Of a stretch of 37,221 nt of DNA, positions 1-7,319 are shown in pieces. Source of the DNA: Protofrankia sp963555915 (lineage in GTDB: Bacteria; Actinomycetota; Actinomycetes; Frankiales; Frankiaceae); NCBI RefSeq assembly GCF_963555915.1, contig NZ_CAUVXL010000087.1:1-37221 (forward strand), in the 5' to 3' direction. The position numbers and the translations under genes are program-made. The notes below the pieces were generated by a model. It was not told the DNA's origin and did no database searches. It saw only the letters and a list, made by a program, of their open reading frames with translations. The number at the start of each line of letters is the position of its first letter. Within the stretch, counting starts at the first letter, position 1.

Positions 1-2
1 AT

Positions 3-534
3 GACTTCAGCCAAGCCGAGTATCACACAGCCGCCGGTTTCGTCTTCGTGGCCTGTGACCATTTGTTCGTCGGCGACAGCGCCAGGCCCGACGATCCCCT
101 GGCACTGACCTATGAGAACCTTGCGGCCGCCAACCATGCCACCGTCGAGGAGATCGTCGCGAGACTCGGCGCCGGCACGCTGGCGTCGGATATCCCGCCG
201 ATCGACGTCACGAAGGTCGCTGGAATGAGCCAATCCATGGGCGGCTGCCTGCTCGCCGTTCAGCAGGCCAACCACCGCACCTTCGACGGCGTGGCCTTTC
301 TCGGATGGAGTGGGATCTACACCAATTTCCCGGCGCCCGACGGCAGCCGGATCACCTATCCGATGCCGCCCCGCGGCACCGACCTGCGGCACCGACCTGC
401 GGCACCGACCTGCGCCCGATCGCAGATCAGGTTCTCGGCGTCGCGACCCCGGACGAAGATCAGTTCCTGTTCTGCTTCCACTGGCCGGTCGCGGTGGCTG
501 GCGGCGCGGGGACCAGCGCCGCCAGCGATGTCGC
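3..534 (+). pseudogene. alpha/beta-hydrolase remnant, frameshifted by a 13-bp tandem repeat
   Basis: The reading frame is already open at base 3, so the 5' end lies outside the window. The protein reads DFSQAEYHTAAGF and then contains GMSQSMGG (about base 225-248), a G-x-S-x-S-x-G-G nucleophile elbow typical of alpha/beta-hydrolases, followed by FLGWSGIY. At base 387 the frame is lost: a 13-bp unit is present three times (375-413). Removing two copies (26 bp) joins PRGTDLR to PIADQVLGVATPDEDQF, which is open in the other frame. Downstream of about base 500 the protein no longer looks like a hydrolase, and the opposing gene ends at 535, so the 3' end also seems lost. The substrate cannot be told. 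Hydrolase family is fairly sure; the right end given here is only a limit. Confidence 0.6.
375..413. repeat. 13-bp tandem repeat, three perfect copies
   Basis: GGCACCGACCTGC occurs at 375-387, 388-400 and 401-413 without mismatch. As 13 is not a multiple of three, each gain or loss of a unit changes the frame of the surrounding hydrolase gene. Confidence 0.97.
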
Positions 535-990
535 TCAGCCCCAGGCTCCCGCCACCTGCCTGGTGGCGACGTTGATGCGGTTGAACACGTTGGTCGTCGC
601 GATCGAGAGGATCAGGGCCGCGAGCGCCTGCTCGTCAAAGTGCCGGGCGGCGTCGTCCCAGAGCTCGTCCGGCACCGGGTCCGCCCGGTCGCTGAGCCGC
701 GTGACAGCCTCGGTGAGCGCCAGCGCCGCACGTTCGGCATCGGTGAAGTACGGCGCCGCCCGCCAGGCCGCCACCGCGAACAGCCGCTCGTCGGTCTCGC
801 CCGCCTTCCTGGCGCTGCGTGCCCCCCCGTCCACGCAGGAGCTGCAGCCGTTGATCTGGCTCGCGCGCAGGTGGACCAGCGCGAGCGTCGCCGCCGGCAC
901 ACCGCTCTGCTCGATCGACGCGTTCAGGGCCCCGATGGCCTGCATCGCACCGGGAATGATCATCGCTGGGTTCTTCATCCGTGGTTCCAT
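535..990 (-). CDS. carboxymuconolactone decarboxylase/AhpD-like protein, incomplete active site
   Basis: This 151-residue protein has the all-helical CMD/AhpD fold signature: ALVHLRASQINGCSSC, then ERLFAVAAWRAAPYFTDAERAALALTEAVTRL, and a C-terminal LSIATTNVFNRINV segment. Family members are usually small peroxidase-like or decarboxylase proteins using a CxxC pair plus a nearby His. Both cysteines are present (CSSC), but where relatives have His four residues after the second Cys (CxxCxxxH) this protein reads CVDGG, so the proton-relay His is missing. The ATG at 990 is preceded by GGAGGAGA at good spacing; an ATG four codons in is the alternative. It diverges from the ECF sigma gene at 1074. 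Such pairing is common for SnoaL-fused ECF factors, whose targets often include CMD or oxidoreductase genes (family knowledge). The substrate is unknown. Confidence 0.85.
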   Translation of the reverse strand: MEPRMKNPAMIIPGAMQAIGALNASIEQSGVPAATLALVHLRASQINGCSSCVDGGARSARKAGETDERLFAVAAWRAAPYFTDAERAALALTEAVTRLSDRADPVPDELWDDAARHFDEQALAALILSIATTNVFNRINVATRQVAGAWG

Positions 991-1006
991 GGCTGCTCTC
1001 CTCCAA

Positions 1007-1053
1007 GGCCTGTCACATCAGGCGGGTTTCGTCGGTCACTGGTATGACAGGCC
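1007..1053. promoter_or_regulatory. shared divergent promoter region with 9-bp inverted repeat
   Basis: GGCCTGTCA (1007-1015) and TGACAGGCC (1045-1053) form a perfect inverted repeat between the CMD and sigma genes. They overlap TGTCACA reading right (1011-1017) and TGTCATA reading left (1049-1043). TGTCACA is the -35 motif reported for ECF41-type sigma factors. A CGTC occurs at 1030-1033, but the 12-bp spacer is shorter than expected for a -10, so promoter assignment is tentative. The layout would let one sigma factor read both genes. Confidence 0.45.
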
Positions 1054-1073
1054 GCGACGGAGGAATGTGACCG

Positions 1074-1985
1074 ATGGACGAACAGCAGTGGCTGGCAGAG
1101 CGTTTCGAGGAAAGCCGCACGCATCTGGGGGCGGTGGCCTACCGGATGCTCGGCTCGCAGGCCGAGGCCGACGACGCGGTACAGGACGCCTGGCTGCGGT
1201 TCAGCCGCTCCGACACCAGCGGCGTGGCGAACCTGCGTGGCTGGCTGACCACGATCGTCGCGCGGGTCTGCCTGAACATGCTGCAGTCACGCAGGTCCCG
1301 GCGGGAGGAACCGCTGGACGAGCACGTACCTGACCCGGTCGACGGGATCGATCCCGAACGCCAGGCGATCCTGGCCGACTCGGTGGGCTCCGCGCTGCTC
1401 GTCGTGCTCGACACGCTGGTGCCCGCCGAACGGCTCTCGTTCGTGCTGCACGACATGTTCGCCGTCCCCTTCAGCGAGATCGCTCCCATCGTCGAGCGGT
1501 CCCCGGCGGCGACACGGCAGCTGGCCAGCCGCGCGCGTCGCCGGGTACAGGGCACACCCACAACCCCCACGGATCTGACCCGCCAGCGTGCGGTTGTCGA
1601 GGCCTTCCTCGCCGCATCGCGCAACGGCGACTTCGACGCGCTGCTCGCACTTCTCGACCCGGACGTCGTGCTCCGCGCCGACCTGGCCGCCGTGCAGGCC
1701 GCCGCGGCCAGGCGGGCCGCGGGTGCGCCAGCCCTGGCCGAGGAGGTCCACGGGGCGGCGGCCGTGGTCGACACGTTCTCGGGGCGCGCCCGAGCCGCAC
1801 AACCGGCTCTCATCGACGGAGCCATGGGCGCCGTGTGGGCTCCGCGCGGAACACCGCGGGTCGTGTTCAACTTCACGATCATCGCTGGGAAGATCGTCGC
1901 GATCGACCTGCTGTCCGATCCCGAGCTGGTCGGTGGGCTCGACATCACGATCATCGGCGATGTGCCGGCGGGTATGGACTCCTGA
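1074..1985 (+). CDS. ECF RNA polymerase sigma factor with C-terminal SnoaL-like domain
   Basis: This 303-residue sigma-70 family protein has region 2 at about residues 10-75 (AYRMLGSQAEADDAVQDAWLRF, then LRGWLTTIVARVCLNML) and region 4 at about 110-160 (LVPAERLSFVLHDMFAVPFSEIAPIVERSPAATRQLASRARRRV, of which only parts are diagnostic). A SnoaL/NTF2-like domain follows (165-300; VVEAFLAASRNGDFDALLALLDPDVVLRAD and DPELVGGLDITII). This build matches the ECF41/ECF56 type, where the fused domain replaces an anti-sigma factor. The glycine-rich loop usual after VLRAD is replaced by LAAVQAAAARRA, which may alter self-inhibition. GGAGG at 1059-1063 precedes the ATG by 10 bases. The likely target is its own promoter and the divergent CMD gene. 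Confidence 0.92.
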   Translation: MDEQQWLAERFEESRTHLGAVAYRMLGSQAEADDAVQDAWLRFSRSDTSGVANLRGWLTTIVARVCLNMLQSRRSRREEPLDEHVPDPVDGIDPERQAILADSVGSALLVVLDTLVPAERLSFVLHDMFAVPFSEIAPIVERSPAATRQLASRARRRVQGTPTTPTDLTRQRAVVEAFLAASRNGDFDALLALLDPDVVLRADLAAVQAAAARRAAGAPALAEEVHGAAAVVDTFSGRARAAQPALIDGAMGAVWAPRGTPRVVFNFTIIAGKIVAIDLLSDPELVGGLDITIIGDVPAGMDS

Positions 1986-2026
1986 ACCGGGGAATGGCGC
2001 TCGGAGACCAGGTCACCGAAGCAGCG

Positions 2027-2095
2027 TCTACATTCCTCCGCGTGGCACCCTGAAGAATTGGCATTTCCTCAGGGTGCGACGCGGAGGAATGTAGA
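2027..2095. repeat. long imperfect palindrome, 27-bp arms
   Basis: The left arm 2027-2053 and right arm 2069-2095 are reverse complements except for one mismatch (G at 2044); the loop is 15 bases (2054-2068). It starts 42 bp after the sigma gene stop and ends 8 bp before the ATPase start. GGAGGA (2083-2088) lies inside the right arm and so would be paired in RNA. No T-run follows. It could be a bidirectional terminator, an operator, a MITE-like element, or an RNA hairpin that hides a ribosome site. Confidence 0.9.
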
Positions 2096-2103
2096 GTGGC
2101 CGT

Positions 2104-3528
2104 ATGGGCACGAAGATCGGGCAGGTTGCCCAGGAGCTGGCCCGCACGAATCCGTGGTGGCGGACCGTCGAGTGGGCAGCGACGGATCCGGACCTGCGCG
2201 CCGTGCGCGACACCGGCCTCGGGTACCGGTCACCATGTCTGGACGGGCTGGTCGACGGGGGTCTCTACCTGCTGCGGGGACCTCGCCGGGTGGGCAAGAC
2301 GGTGGCCGTGAAGCAGACCATCGTCGATCTGGTCAGACGCGGGACGCCACCGCAGGCGATCGTGCGGATCGCGGCGGACGTGTGGTCGGCGGAGGACCTG
2401 CGGACGGTCGTCCAGAACACCGCGCTGCCACCGGTACCGATTGGCACGGCACGGTGGTGGTTGTTCGATGAGATCACCGGGACGACCGGTGACTGGGCGG
2501 CGCAGATCAAGTGGTTGCGGGACAACGACCCCGAGTTCGCGGTGGCCACCGTGGTGTTGACCGGGTCGAACGCGGCGGGCCTGACCGCGTCCGCAGGCGT
2601 GCTCGCCGGCCGACGCGGACGCATCGACCATGGCGACCGCACCCTGCTGCCGCTGGGGTTCCGGAGCTTCGCGCGGCTGCTGCGACCCCACCTGCCGGAC
2701 CTTCCCGCTGTCGACCTCGCCCACCTGCGGGGAGAGGCGGCCCGTAGAACATACGCCGATCTGTTGCCGTGGCTGGACGATCTGGTGCTCGCCTGGGAGA
2801 CCTATCTGATGTACGGCGGATTCCCGATTGCCGTGGCGGCGGCCCGCGCCGGTGAACCGGTGCCGGCGTGGTTCATCGACGACGTCTTCAACGTCGTGTT
2901 CCGCGACGCTTTCTCGGCGTCCCAGCTCAGCCAGACCGGCACCGCTGCCCTGGTGGAACGACTCATGCGGTCGATGGCGGCTCCCGCCAACATGAGCAGG
3001 ATCGGTGCTGACCTGGATCTCAAACACGACGTGGTAGCTCGCCACGTCCGCTATCTCGGCGACGCCTACCTGCTCTGGCACTGCCCGCAGAAGGCAGAAC
3101 GTGCCTGGACGGCCAGGGAACGCGCCCAGGACAAACTGTACGCAATCGATCCACTGGTTGCGCGGCTGGCTCACCTGCGCAACCCCGCCCGATCCGACAT
3201 CGACCTCACCGTGCTCGCTGAGATGCAGACCGGCCTGGCCCTGCAGCGCTGTGCCCATGCCCGCGGTGTCGGATGGGCCGAGGACCTGTTTCTGTTCCAC
3301 CTGCGTACCTCGTCCCGTCATGAGATCGACTTCGTCGCCGAGCAACTGGCCGGCACGGCGGTGGAGAGCAAGTACGTCGAGGGGGGCACCTGGCGAGGTG
3401 CGACCGCCACCATCAGCGCGTCCGGGTACGACGGACTATTGGTTACCCGTAATGTCCTGGACACCCAAGAGGAGAGCGGGCCTTGGGCGGTGCCCGCGGG
3501 AATTCTCTGCTACCTGATCGACACCTGA
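2104..3528 (+). CDS. AAA_14/DUF4143 family ATPase
   Basis: This 474-residue protein has an N-terminal P-loop ATPase with Walker A GPRRVGKT (59-66) and Walker B WWLFDE (118-123), followed by VLTGSNAAGL (sensor-like) and LLPLGFRSFARLL, both usual in AAA_14. The C-terminal part is DUF4143-like, with EIDFV and ESK about 17 residues later, a D...ExK pattern resembling a PD-(D/E)xK nuclease fold. Members are common, often horizontally spread, and of unclear role, possibly defence or toxin-related. The ATG at 2104 has no ribosome site at normal distance: GGAGGA lies 15 bases upstream inside a hairpin, while TAGAGT (2092-2097) could be a -10 giving a leaderless message. The gene stands alone, followed by a terminator-like hairpin. 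Confidence 0.88.
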   Translation: MGTKIGQVAQELARTNPWWRTVEWAATDPDLRAVRDTGLGYRSPCLDGLVDGGLYLLRGPRRVGKTVAVKQTIVDLVRRGTPPQAIVRIAADVWSAEDLRTVVQNTALPPVPIGTARWWLFDEITGTTGDWAAQIKWLRDNDPEFAVATVVLTGSNAAGLTASAGVLAGRRGRIDHGDRTLLPLGFRSFARLLRPHLPDLPAVDLAHLRGEAARRTYADLLPWLDDLVLAWETYLMYGGFPIAVAAARAGEPVPAWFIDDVFNVVFRDAFSASQLSQTGTAALVERLMRSMAAPANMSRIGADLDLKHDVVARHVRYLGDAYLLWHCPQKAERAWTARERAQDKLYAIDPLVARLAHLRNPARSDIDLTVLAEMQTGLALQRCAHARGVGWAEDLFLFHLRTSSRHEIDFVAEQLAGTAVESKYVEGGTWRGATATISASGYDGLLVTRNVLDTQEESGPWAVPAGILCYLIDT

Positions 3529-3540
3529 ACTCCCCTCCTG

Positions 3541-3566
3541 TGGGTGCCCATTAGGGCAGGCACCCA
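3541..3566 (+). terminator. stem-loop after the AAA_14 gene
   Basis: TGGGTGCC (3541-3548) and GGCACCCA (3559-3566) form a perfect 8-bp stem with a 10-base loop, 12 bases after the stop codon. There is no T-run, as is usual for many actinomycete terminators. Confidence 0.6.
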
Positions 3567-3627
3567 GCGCCTCGGCGCCTGTTCTCGGGCGCTATCCTCG
3601 CGGTACCGTTGCCGGGCGCTCTTTGAG

Positions 3628-3675
3628 AACGATGTGAATCTGGTGTTGTGGTAGGAGCATCAGATTCACATCGTT
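3628..3675. repeat. perfect 15-bp inverted repeat
   Basis: AACGATGTGAATCTG (3628-3642) is repeated in inverse at 3661-3675 with an 18-base spacer. It abuts the left end of the IS remnant at 3676. Compared with the GC-rich surroundings it is AT-rich. It may be a transcriptional block at the IS border, the relic of another element's end, or an operator. Confidence 0.9.
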
Positions 3676-3764
3676 AAGTGCCTATTTTGGATCTTGTTGG
3701 TGTGTGCGGAGCGTGGTCTGGCGGTGCTGGGTTTCGGTGGCGGTGGGTCTGGTAGAGGCAGGTC

Positions 3765-4301
3765 ATGGCACGTGCTCATGGCTCCCCTCGGACCTGACGG
3801 ATGCGGAGTGTGCGGTGGTGGAGCCGCTCCTGCCGCCGGTATCGAAAGACGGCCGCAAGCGGTTCATCATCACCGATACCCTCGGGCTCCTGCTCTGCGT
3901 CCTCGTCGTTCCCGCCAGTGTCCAGGACCGTGCCGGCGACCGGCGGATCCCGGCCGATCCCGGCCGATCACTACCTCGCCCACCGGCGAGCCCACGTGGT
4001 GTTCGCCGACGGCGGCTTCGCCGGACGGTTCGTCGCCTGGGCCCACGACATCACGAAAACCACCGTGGAGATCGTCCGGAAACGGCCGGGACAGCACCGC
4101 TTCGAGGTCCCGCCGAAACGACGGGTCGCCGAACGCACCCTCGCATGGATAACCGCGCACCGTCGCCTCGCCCGCGACCACGAAAGAAAGCCCGCCATCT
4201 CCGAGACGTTCATCCACTGGGCAATGATCCGCACCATGCTCCGCCGCGTCACCCGCCGACGAACCGCACCCCGCTGGCCAGTCCGGCAACACGGAGAGTA
4301 G
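3765..4301 (+). pseudogene. IS5-family DDE transposase, broken
   Basis: From the ATG at 3765 the start MARAHGS reads into a stop; one base is missing near 3785, after which the other frame gives SDLTDAE and VVEPLLPP, the usual IS5 N-terminus. The next part, GRKRFIITDTLGLLL, belongs to the middle of the protein, so about 80-100 residues, with the first catalytic Asp, are deleted near 3843. A 10-bp unit (GATCCCGGCC) duplicated at 3946-3965 causes a second frameshift; without one copy, VQDRAGDRRIPAD runs into HYLAHRRAHVVFADGGF. The C-terminal half keeps FADGG (second Asp) and AERTLAW (Glu) and ends at 4301. Confidence 0.85.
3946..3969. repeat. 10-bp tandem duplication inside the transposase gene
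   Basis: GATCCCGGCC occurs at 3946-3955 and 3956-3965, followed by a partial third copy. One unit is exactly the length needed to explain the frame change of the transposase. Confidence 0.9.
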
Positions 4302-4347
4302 CCGAAATCAAGATTCAAAACAGGCTCTCGCAGAAGCAGGGTCCACG

Positions 4348-6483
4348 CTAATCACGCGCGTGCAGGACGTCCGCATAGGGACCGAACTCGTCGGGGAGAC
4401 AGAGGCGACCGAGTTTGCGGTACTCCAGGCTGATCGCCGTCACCAGGTCACGCATGTCGACCACCCGGCCGTTCGCCGCCCCGAGGTAGGCAGCGGTGAC
4501 GACCGCGTTGCGGATGTCCCCGCCGGCCAGTGTGAACGCCCGCCCGCAGAAGTCCAGGTCGACGTCGTCGGCCAGCGGGACACAGCGCAGCATCCGCCGC
4601 CACAGTTCGCGGCGTTCGGTCTCCTCCGGCCGGGTGAACTCGACGACCACGGACAGCCGTCGCCGGAACGCCTCGTCCAGGTTGGCCGCCAGGTTCGTGG
4701 CCAGGATGGCCGTTCCGTCGAAGGACTCCATCCGCTGCAGCAGGTAGGCCACCTCGACGTTGGCATAGCGGTCCCGGGCGTCGGACACCTCCGAGCGCTT
4801 GCCGAACAGGGCGTCGGCCTCGTCGAAGAACAGCACGGCGTTGAGCCCCTCGGCGCCGACGAAGATCCTTTCCAGGTTCTTCTCGGTCTCCCCGATGTAC
4901 TTGTCGACGACCACCGACAGGTCGATGACGTACAGGTCGACGCCCAGCGAGCCGGCGACGACCTCGGCCGCCATGGTCTTGCCGGTGCCGGACTCCCCGG
5001 CGAACAGCGAGGTCACGCCTTCCCCACGGCCGCCGCCACGGCGCAGACCCCAGTCGTCGAGCACGGTGCCACGATGGGCGGAGCGGCCCGCGAGGTGACG
5101 CAGCGCGATGCCCGTCCGCGCGGGCAGCACGAGGTCGTCCCAGGTCACCGATGGCTGTACCCGGCGCGCGAGCCGTTCCAGACCGGTGGCGTTCTGCGCC
5201 CGGGCCGCGGCCACGAGATGCTCGGTTCTGATGTCAATGCCGATTTCGCGGCTGATCTCGCGGCTGATCTCGCGGCCGGTGCCTGCGGCGGCCAGGGCAC
5301 GGGCTGCGGCAACCGTTCGGCGTACCTGCCGGGGGGTGAGGCGGAACGCGGCCAGCTCGCCGGCCTGGGTTGACCCGCCCAGCTCGGCCGACCACAGCGC
5401 CGCCTGTTCGGCGGCTGGCAGCGGTTCAACGTCGCAGCTCAGAGGTGCGGGGCCGGGCGTTTCCGGCTCCCACCCGCCGCGTCCGAACAGCACGATCTGC
5501 GGCGAGAACTTTGACGTGCCTTGAACGGACGTGACCAGGCCGGCCACCGCGGCGGCGGACTGGGCGTCGAGGGGCCCGGCGACCAGCACGGCGCCGCGCA
5601 ACCGGGCCTCCCGGACCGCCTCGGCCAGGACCGCCGGGTCCGGTCCGTCGGTGGTGGTCGAGGCGGCGCCGAGCTGGGCCGCTAGCACCGCCAGCCCCGC
5701 CCGGCGGCAGGCCGACGCGGCGACCGTGAGCGCGTCGCCTCCCGGGAGCTGGCGCAGGTAGGTAAGGGACACCCCGGCGGTGAGCGCGCGGGCCAGTCTG
5801 TCGACGATGGCGCCGCCCACATCGGGCGGGTCGACGAGTACGGCGCCAAGCCCGGGTTCGGGCCCGTCGTCACCCAGCAGGAACGCCGCCACCCGGTCTG
5901 GCACCCGCAGCGACCGGGTCAGAAACGGACGGTCTGCGTCCTCGACGACGAGCAGCCCGGCGGCCACCAGCGCCCCGTTGCGCCCGCAGCGCGCCCGCGC
6001 GGCGGCGTCCAGCGGCGAACGCCCACCCAGTTCCAGGGCCAGACCCGGGCTGGCCCGCCGCCGGCTCACGTCGTCGTGCAGGTAGCCGTAAAGCTTCTCG
6101 AACCGGGACTCGAGATCCGGAGCGAGGGCGACCAGCAGGATGTCGACGTCCAGGCCGGTCAGCCCACATCGGCGGGCAAGCGTCGGCAACCGCAGTTCCT
6201 CACCGGCAGCCTCGGGCGCATCGCGCTCCAACCGGTCCGCACGCGCGCCGTCGGCGTCCGCCGGCGACATCCCCTCGTTGGACGACGCTCGTAGCCGTCC
6301 CGGATAGCCGGGCTCGAGCAGGCGGTCGGCCTGCTCGTCGCTCAGGTAAAGACCGCGGAACGCATCGTCTGGTTCGGGGTCCACCGCGCGCCGAGCCGCT
6401 ACCGCGGCGCGCACCCGTTCCTCGACCGCGGCCAGCCGTCCGATCAGATCAGCCAGGGACGGGGATCGGGATGGGGACAGCAC
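4348..6483 (-). CDS. AAA+ ATPase of an extracellular contractile injection system (Pvc15/Afp15-like)
   Basis: This 711-residue protein has an N-terminal helical region with DILLVALAPDLESRFEKLYGYLHDD and GLLVVEDADRPFLTRSLRVPDRV, a signature of the eCIS ATPase family. The C-terminal AAA+ module has Walker A GESGTGKT (about 495-502), Walker B VLFFDEADALFGKRSEV (about 549-565) and LATNLAANLDEAFRRRLSVVVEF (sensor/arginine finger region). In eCIS loci this ATPase is thought to help assembly or recycling of the contractile particle in the cytoplasm. The GTG start at 6483 lies three bases after the stop of the DUF4255 gene, so the two are co-transcribed. A tandem REIS repeat lies between the two regions. 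No sheath, tube or baseplate gene follows; an IS remnant begins 18 bp beyond the stop. Confidence 0.9.
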   Translation of the reverse strand: MLSPSRSPSLADLIGRLAAVEERVRAAVAARRAVDPEPDDAFRGLYLSDEQADRLLEPGYPGRLRASSNEGMSPADADGARADRLERDAPEAAGEELRLPTLARRCGLTGLDVDILLVALAPDLESRFEKLYGYLHDDVSRRRASPGLALELGGRSPLDAAARARCGRNGALVAAGLLVVEDADRPFLTRSLRVPDRVAAFLLGDDGPEPGLGAVLVDPPDVGGAIVDRLARALTAGVSLTYLRQLPGGDALTVAASACRRAGLAVLAAQLGAASTTTDGPDPAVLAEAVREARLRGAVLVAGPLDAQSAAAVAGLVTSVQGTSKFSPQIVLFGRGGWEPETPGPAPLSCDVEPLPAAEQAALWSAELGGSTQAGELAAFRLTPRQVRRTVAAARALAAAGTGREISREISREIGIDIRTEHLVAAARAQNATGLERLARRVQPSVTWDDLVLPARTGIALRHLAGRSAHRGTVLDDWGLRRGGGRGEGVTSLFAGESGTGKTMAAEVVAGSLGVDLYVIDLSVVVDKYIGETEKNLERIFVGAEGLNAVLFFDEADALFGKRSEVSDARDRYANVEVAYLLQRMESFDGTAILATNLAANLDEAFRRRLSVVVEFTRPEETERRELWRRMLRCVPLADDVDLDFCGRAFTLAGGDIRNAVVTAAYLGAANGRVVDMRDLVTAISLEYRKLGRLCLPDEFGPYADVLHARD
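5242..5275. repeat. 12-bp in-frame tandem repeat
   Basis: GAT(T/C)TCGCGGCT occurs twice plus a 10-base third copy, coding REIS-REIS-REI on the minus strand in the linker of the eCIS ATPase. It keeps the frame. Confidence 0.9.
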
Positions 6484-6486
6484 CGC

Positions 6487-7185
6487 CTACAGCTCCGCGA
6501 TCCGAGCGGCCCTGCCGTTACCCGTGCCAGGCGAACGGACGCCCGCAGCTGGAAGCCCAGCTGGATCGGCCGCGTCGGGGGCCCGTTGCGCACGCGGATC
6601 CACCGGGGAACGGCGGACATCCAGGTACGGCTTCTCCAACACCGGCGGGCCGATTGGGACCACCGGTGCCGGGTCGAACGGTGCCACCACCACGAGATCG
6701 AGGGATGGTTTCAGCTCGCCGCCGAGGGCGTTCCAGACGTCGGCGATGCCCCGGTCTGCGCCGGGCGGCAGGGCAAGCTGCAACAGTACGGGCAACGGCT
6801 GGGCGGACAGCTGGCCACGCAGATGCCCGGTGGGTACCCGGTCGTGGCGCAGCAGCGCGCCCAGCAGTTGGGACAGCAGCCGGTGTTCGTCCTCGGGGCG
6901 CCGGGTCCACGCGGTGAGCAGGTAGGACAGCCGGAACCGCCGTGGCGGCGGCCGGCGGGCGACAACACGCCCCTCGGTGTTGCGGACCGGCTCGGCCGCG
7001 ATCTCCCGGCGCCCGACGTCCTCACGGATGTCGTAGAGGAAGACGTCCACGCACGGGCCGTTGAGGCGGCTCGCCCAGTCCCGGGTCGGCGCGTCGAAGA
7101 CCACCTCGGCCTCGCCTGCGGGCAGGGCCTCCGCGGTCAGCAAGGCGGCCAGCGTCGCGTCAACGTCATGGATCATCTCCGTCAC
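6487..7185 (-). CDS. DUF4255 (Pvc16-like) tail-cap protein of a contractile injection system
   Basis: This 232-residue protein has the DUF4255/Pvc16 N-terminal pattern: MIHDVDATLAALL, VVFDAPTRDWASRL, VDVFLYDIREDVGRR, then RFRLSYLLTAWTRRPEDEHRLLSQLL and a C-terminal IADVWNALGGELKPSLDLVVVAPF. Family members cap the tube-sheath distal end of eCIS or phage-tail-like particles. Residues after about 190 are Pro/Ala-rich and poorly conserved. The start is either at 7185 or at the ATG three codons later (MIHDVD). It is the first gene of the minus-strand eCIS pair. Its promoter must lie in the 134-bp gap shared with the divergent lysozyme-like gene. Confidence 0.9.
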   Translation of the reverse strand: MTEMIHDVDATLAALLTAEALPAGEAEVVFDAPTRDWASRLNGPCVDVFLYDIREDVGRREIAAEPVRNTEGRVVARRPPPRRFRLSYLLTAWTRRPEDEHRLLSQLLGALLRHDRVPTGHLRGQLSAQPLPVLLQLALPPGADRGIADVWNALGGELKPSLDLVVVAPFDPAPVVPIGPPVLEKPYLDVRRSPVDPRAQRAPDAADPAGLPAAGVRSPGTGNGRAARIAEL

Positions 7186-7244
7186 CGTCTCTCACCGCGG
7201 ACGTCAGGACAAGGAGCCAACCGCGCCCTCCGGCTGCCTCATCG

Positions 7245-7256
7245 GGCACGCGTGCC
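7245..7256. promoter_or_regulatory. 12-bp perfect palindrome between divergent eCIS-linked genes
   Basis: GGCACGCGTGCC is fully symmetric and lies in the gap between the DUF4255 gene (7185) and the lysozyme-like gene (7320); a partial copy, GGCACGGATTGCC, follows at once. It may be an operator for both directions. Random palindromes are common in GC-rich DNA, so this is weak. Confidence 0.35.
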
Positions 7257-7319
7257 GGCACGGATTGCCGGTACATCAGGCTGTTCCACAATCGTCACCA
7301 CGCGCGTACCGTCGATGCC

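Larger units (their letters stand above)
3676..4329 (+). mobile_element. degenerate IS5-family insertion sequence
   Basis: The left terminal repeat at 3676-3695 (core GCCTATTTTGGATCTT) and the inverse of the right end at 4310-4329 (core GCCTGTTTTGAATCTT) match at 16 of 20 positions. Between them lies a broken transposase gene. The element is about 650 bp, shorter than the usual 0.8-0.95 kb of IS5/IS427-type elements, because the middle of the transposase is deleted. It is unlikely to move by itself. Its right end lies 18 bp from the stop codon of the minus-strand eCIS ATPase gene. Confidence 0.8.

Noticed and set aside
305..1333. Long plus-strand frame of 342 codons across the hydrolase, CMD and sigma genes
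   Set aside because: Only its first part matches the hydrolase; the rest is the complement of the CMD gene and an off-frame of the sigma gene, without any family pattern.
2230..3345. 371-codon minus-strand frame opposite the AAA_14 ATPase
   Set aside because: It is the complement of a gene with clear Walker motifs; its protein is Gln/Arg-rich without domains, as expected for a GC-rich shadow.
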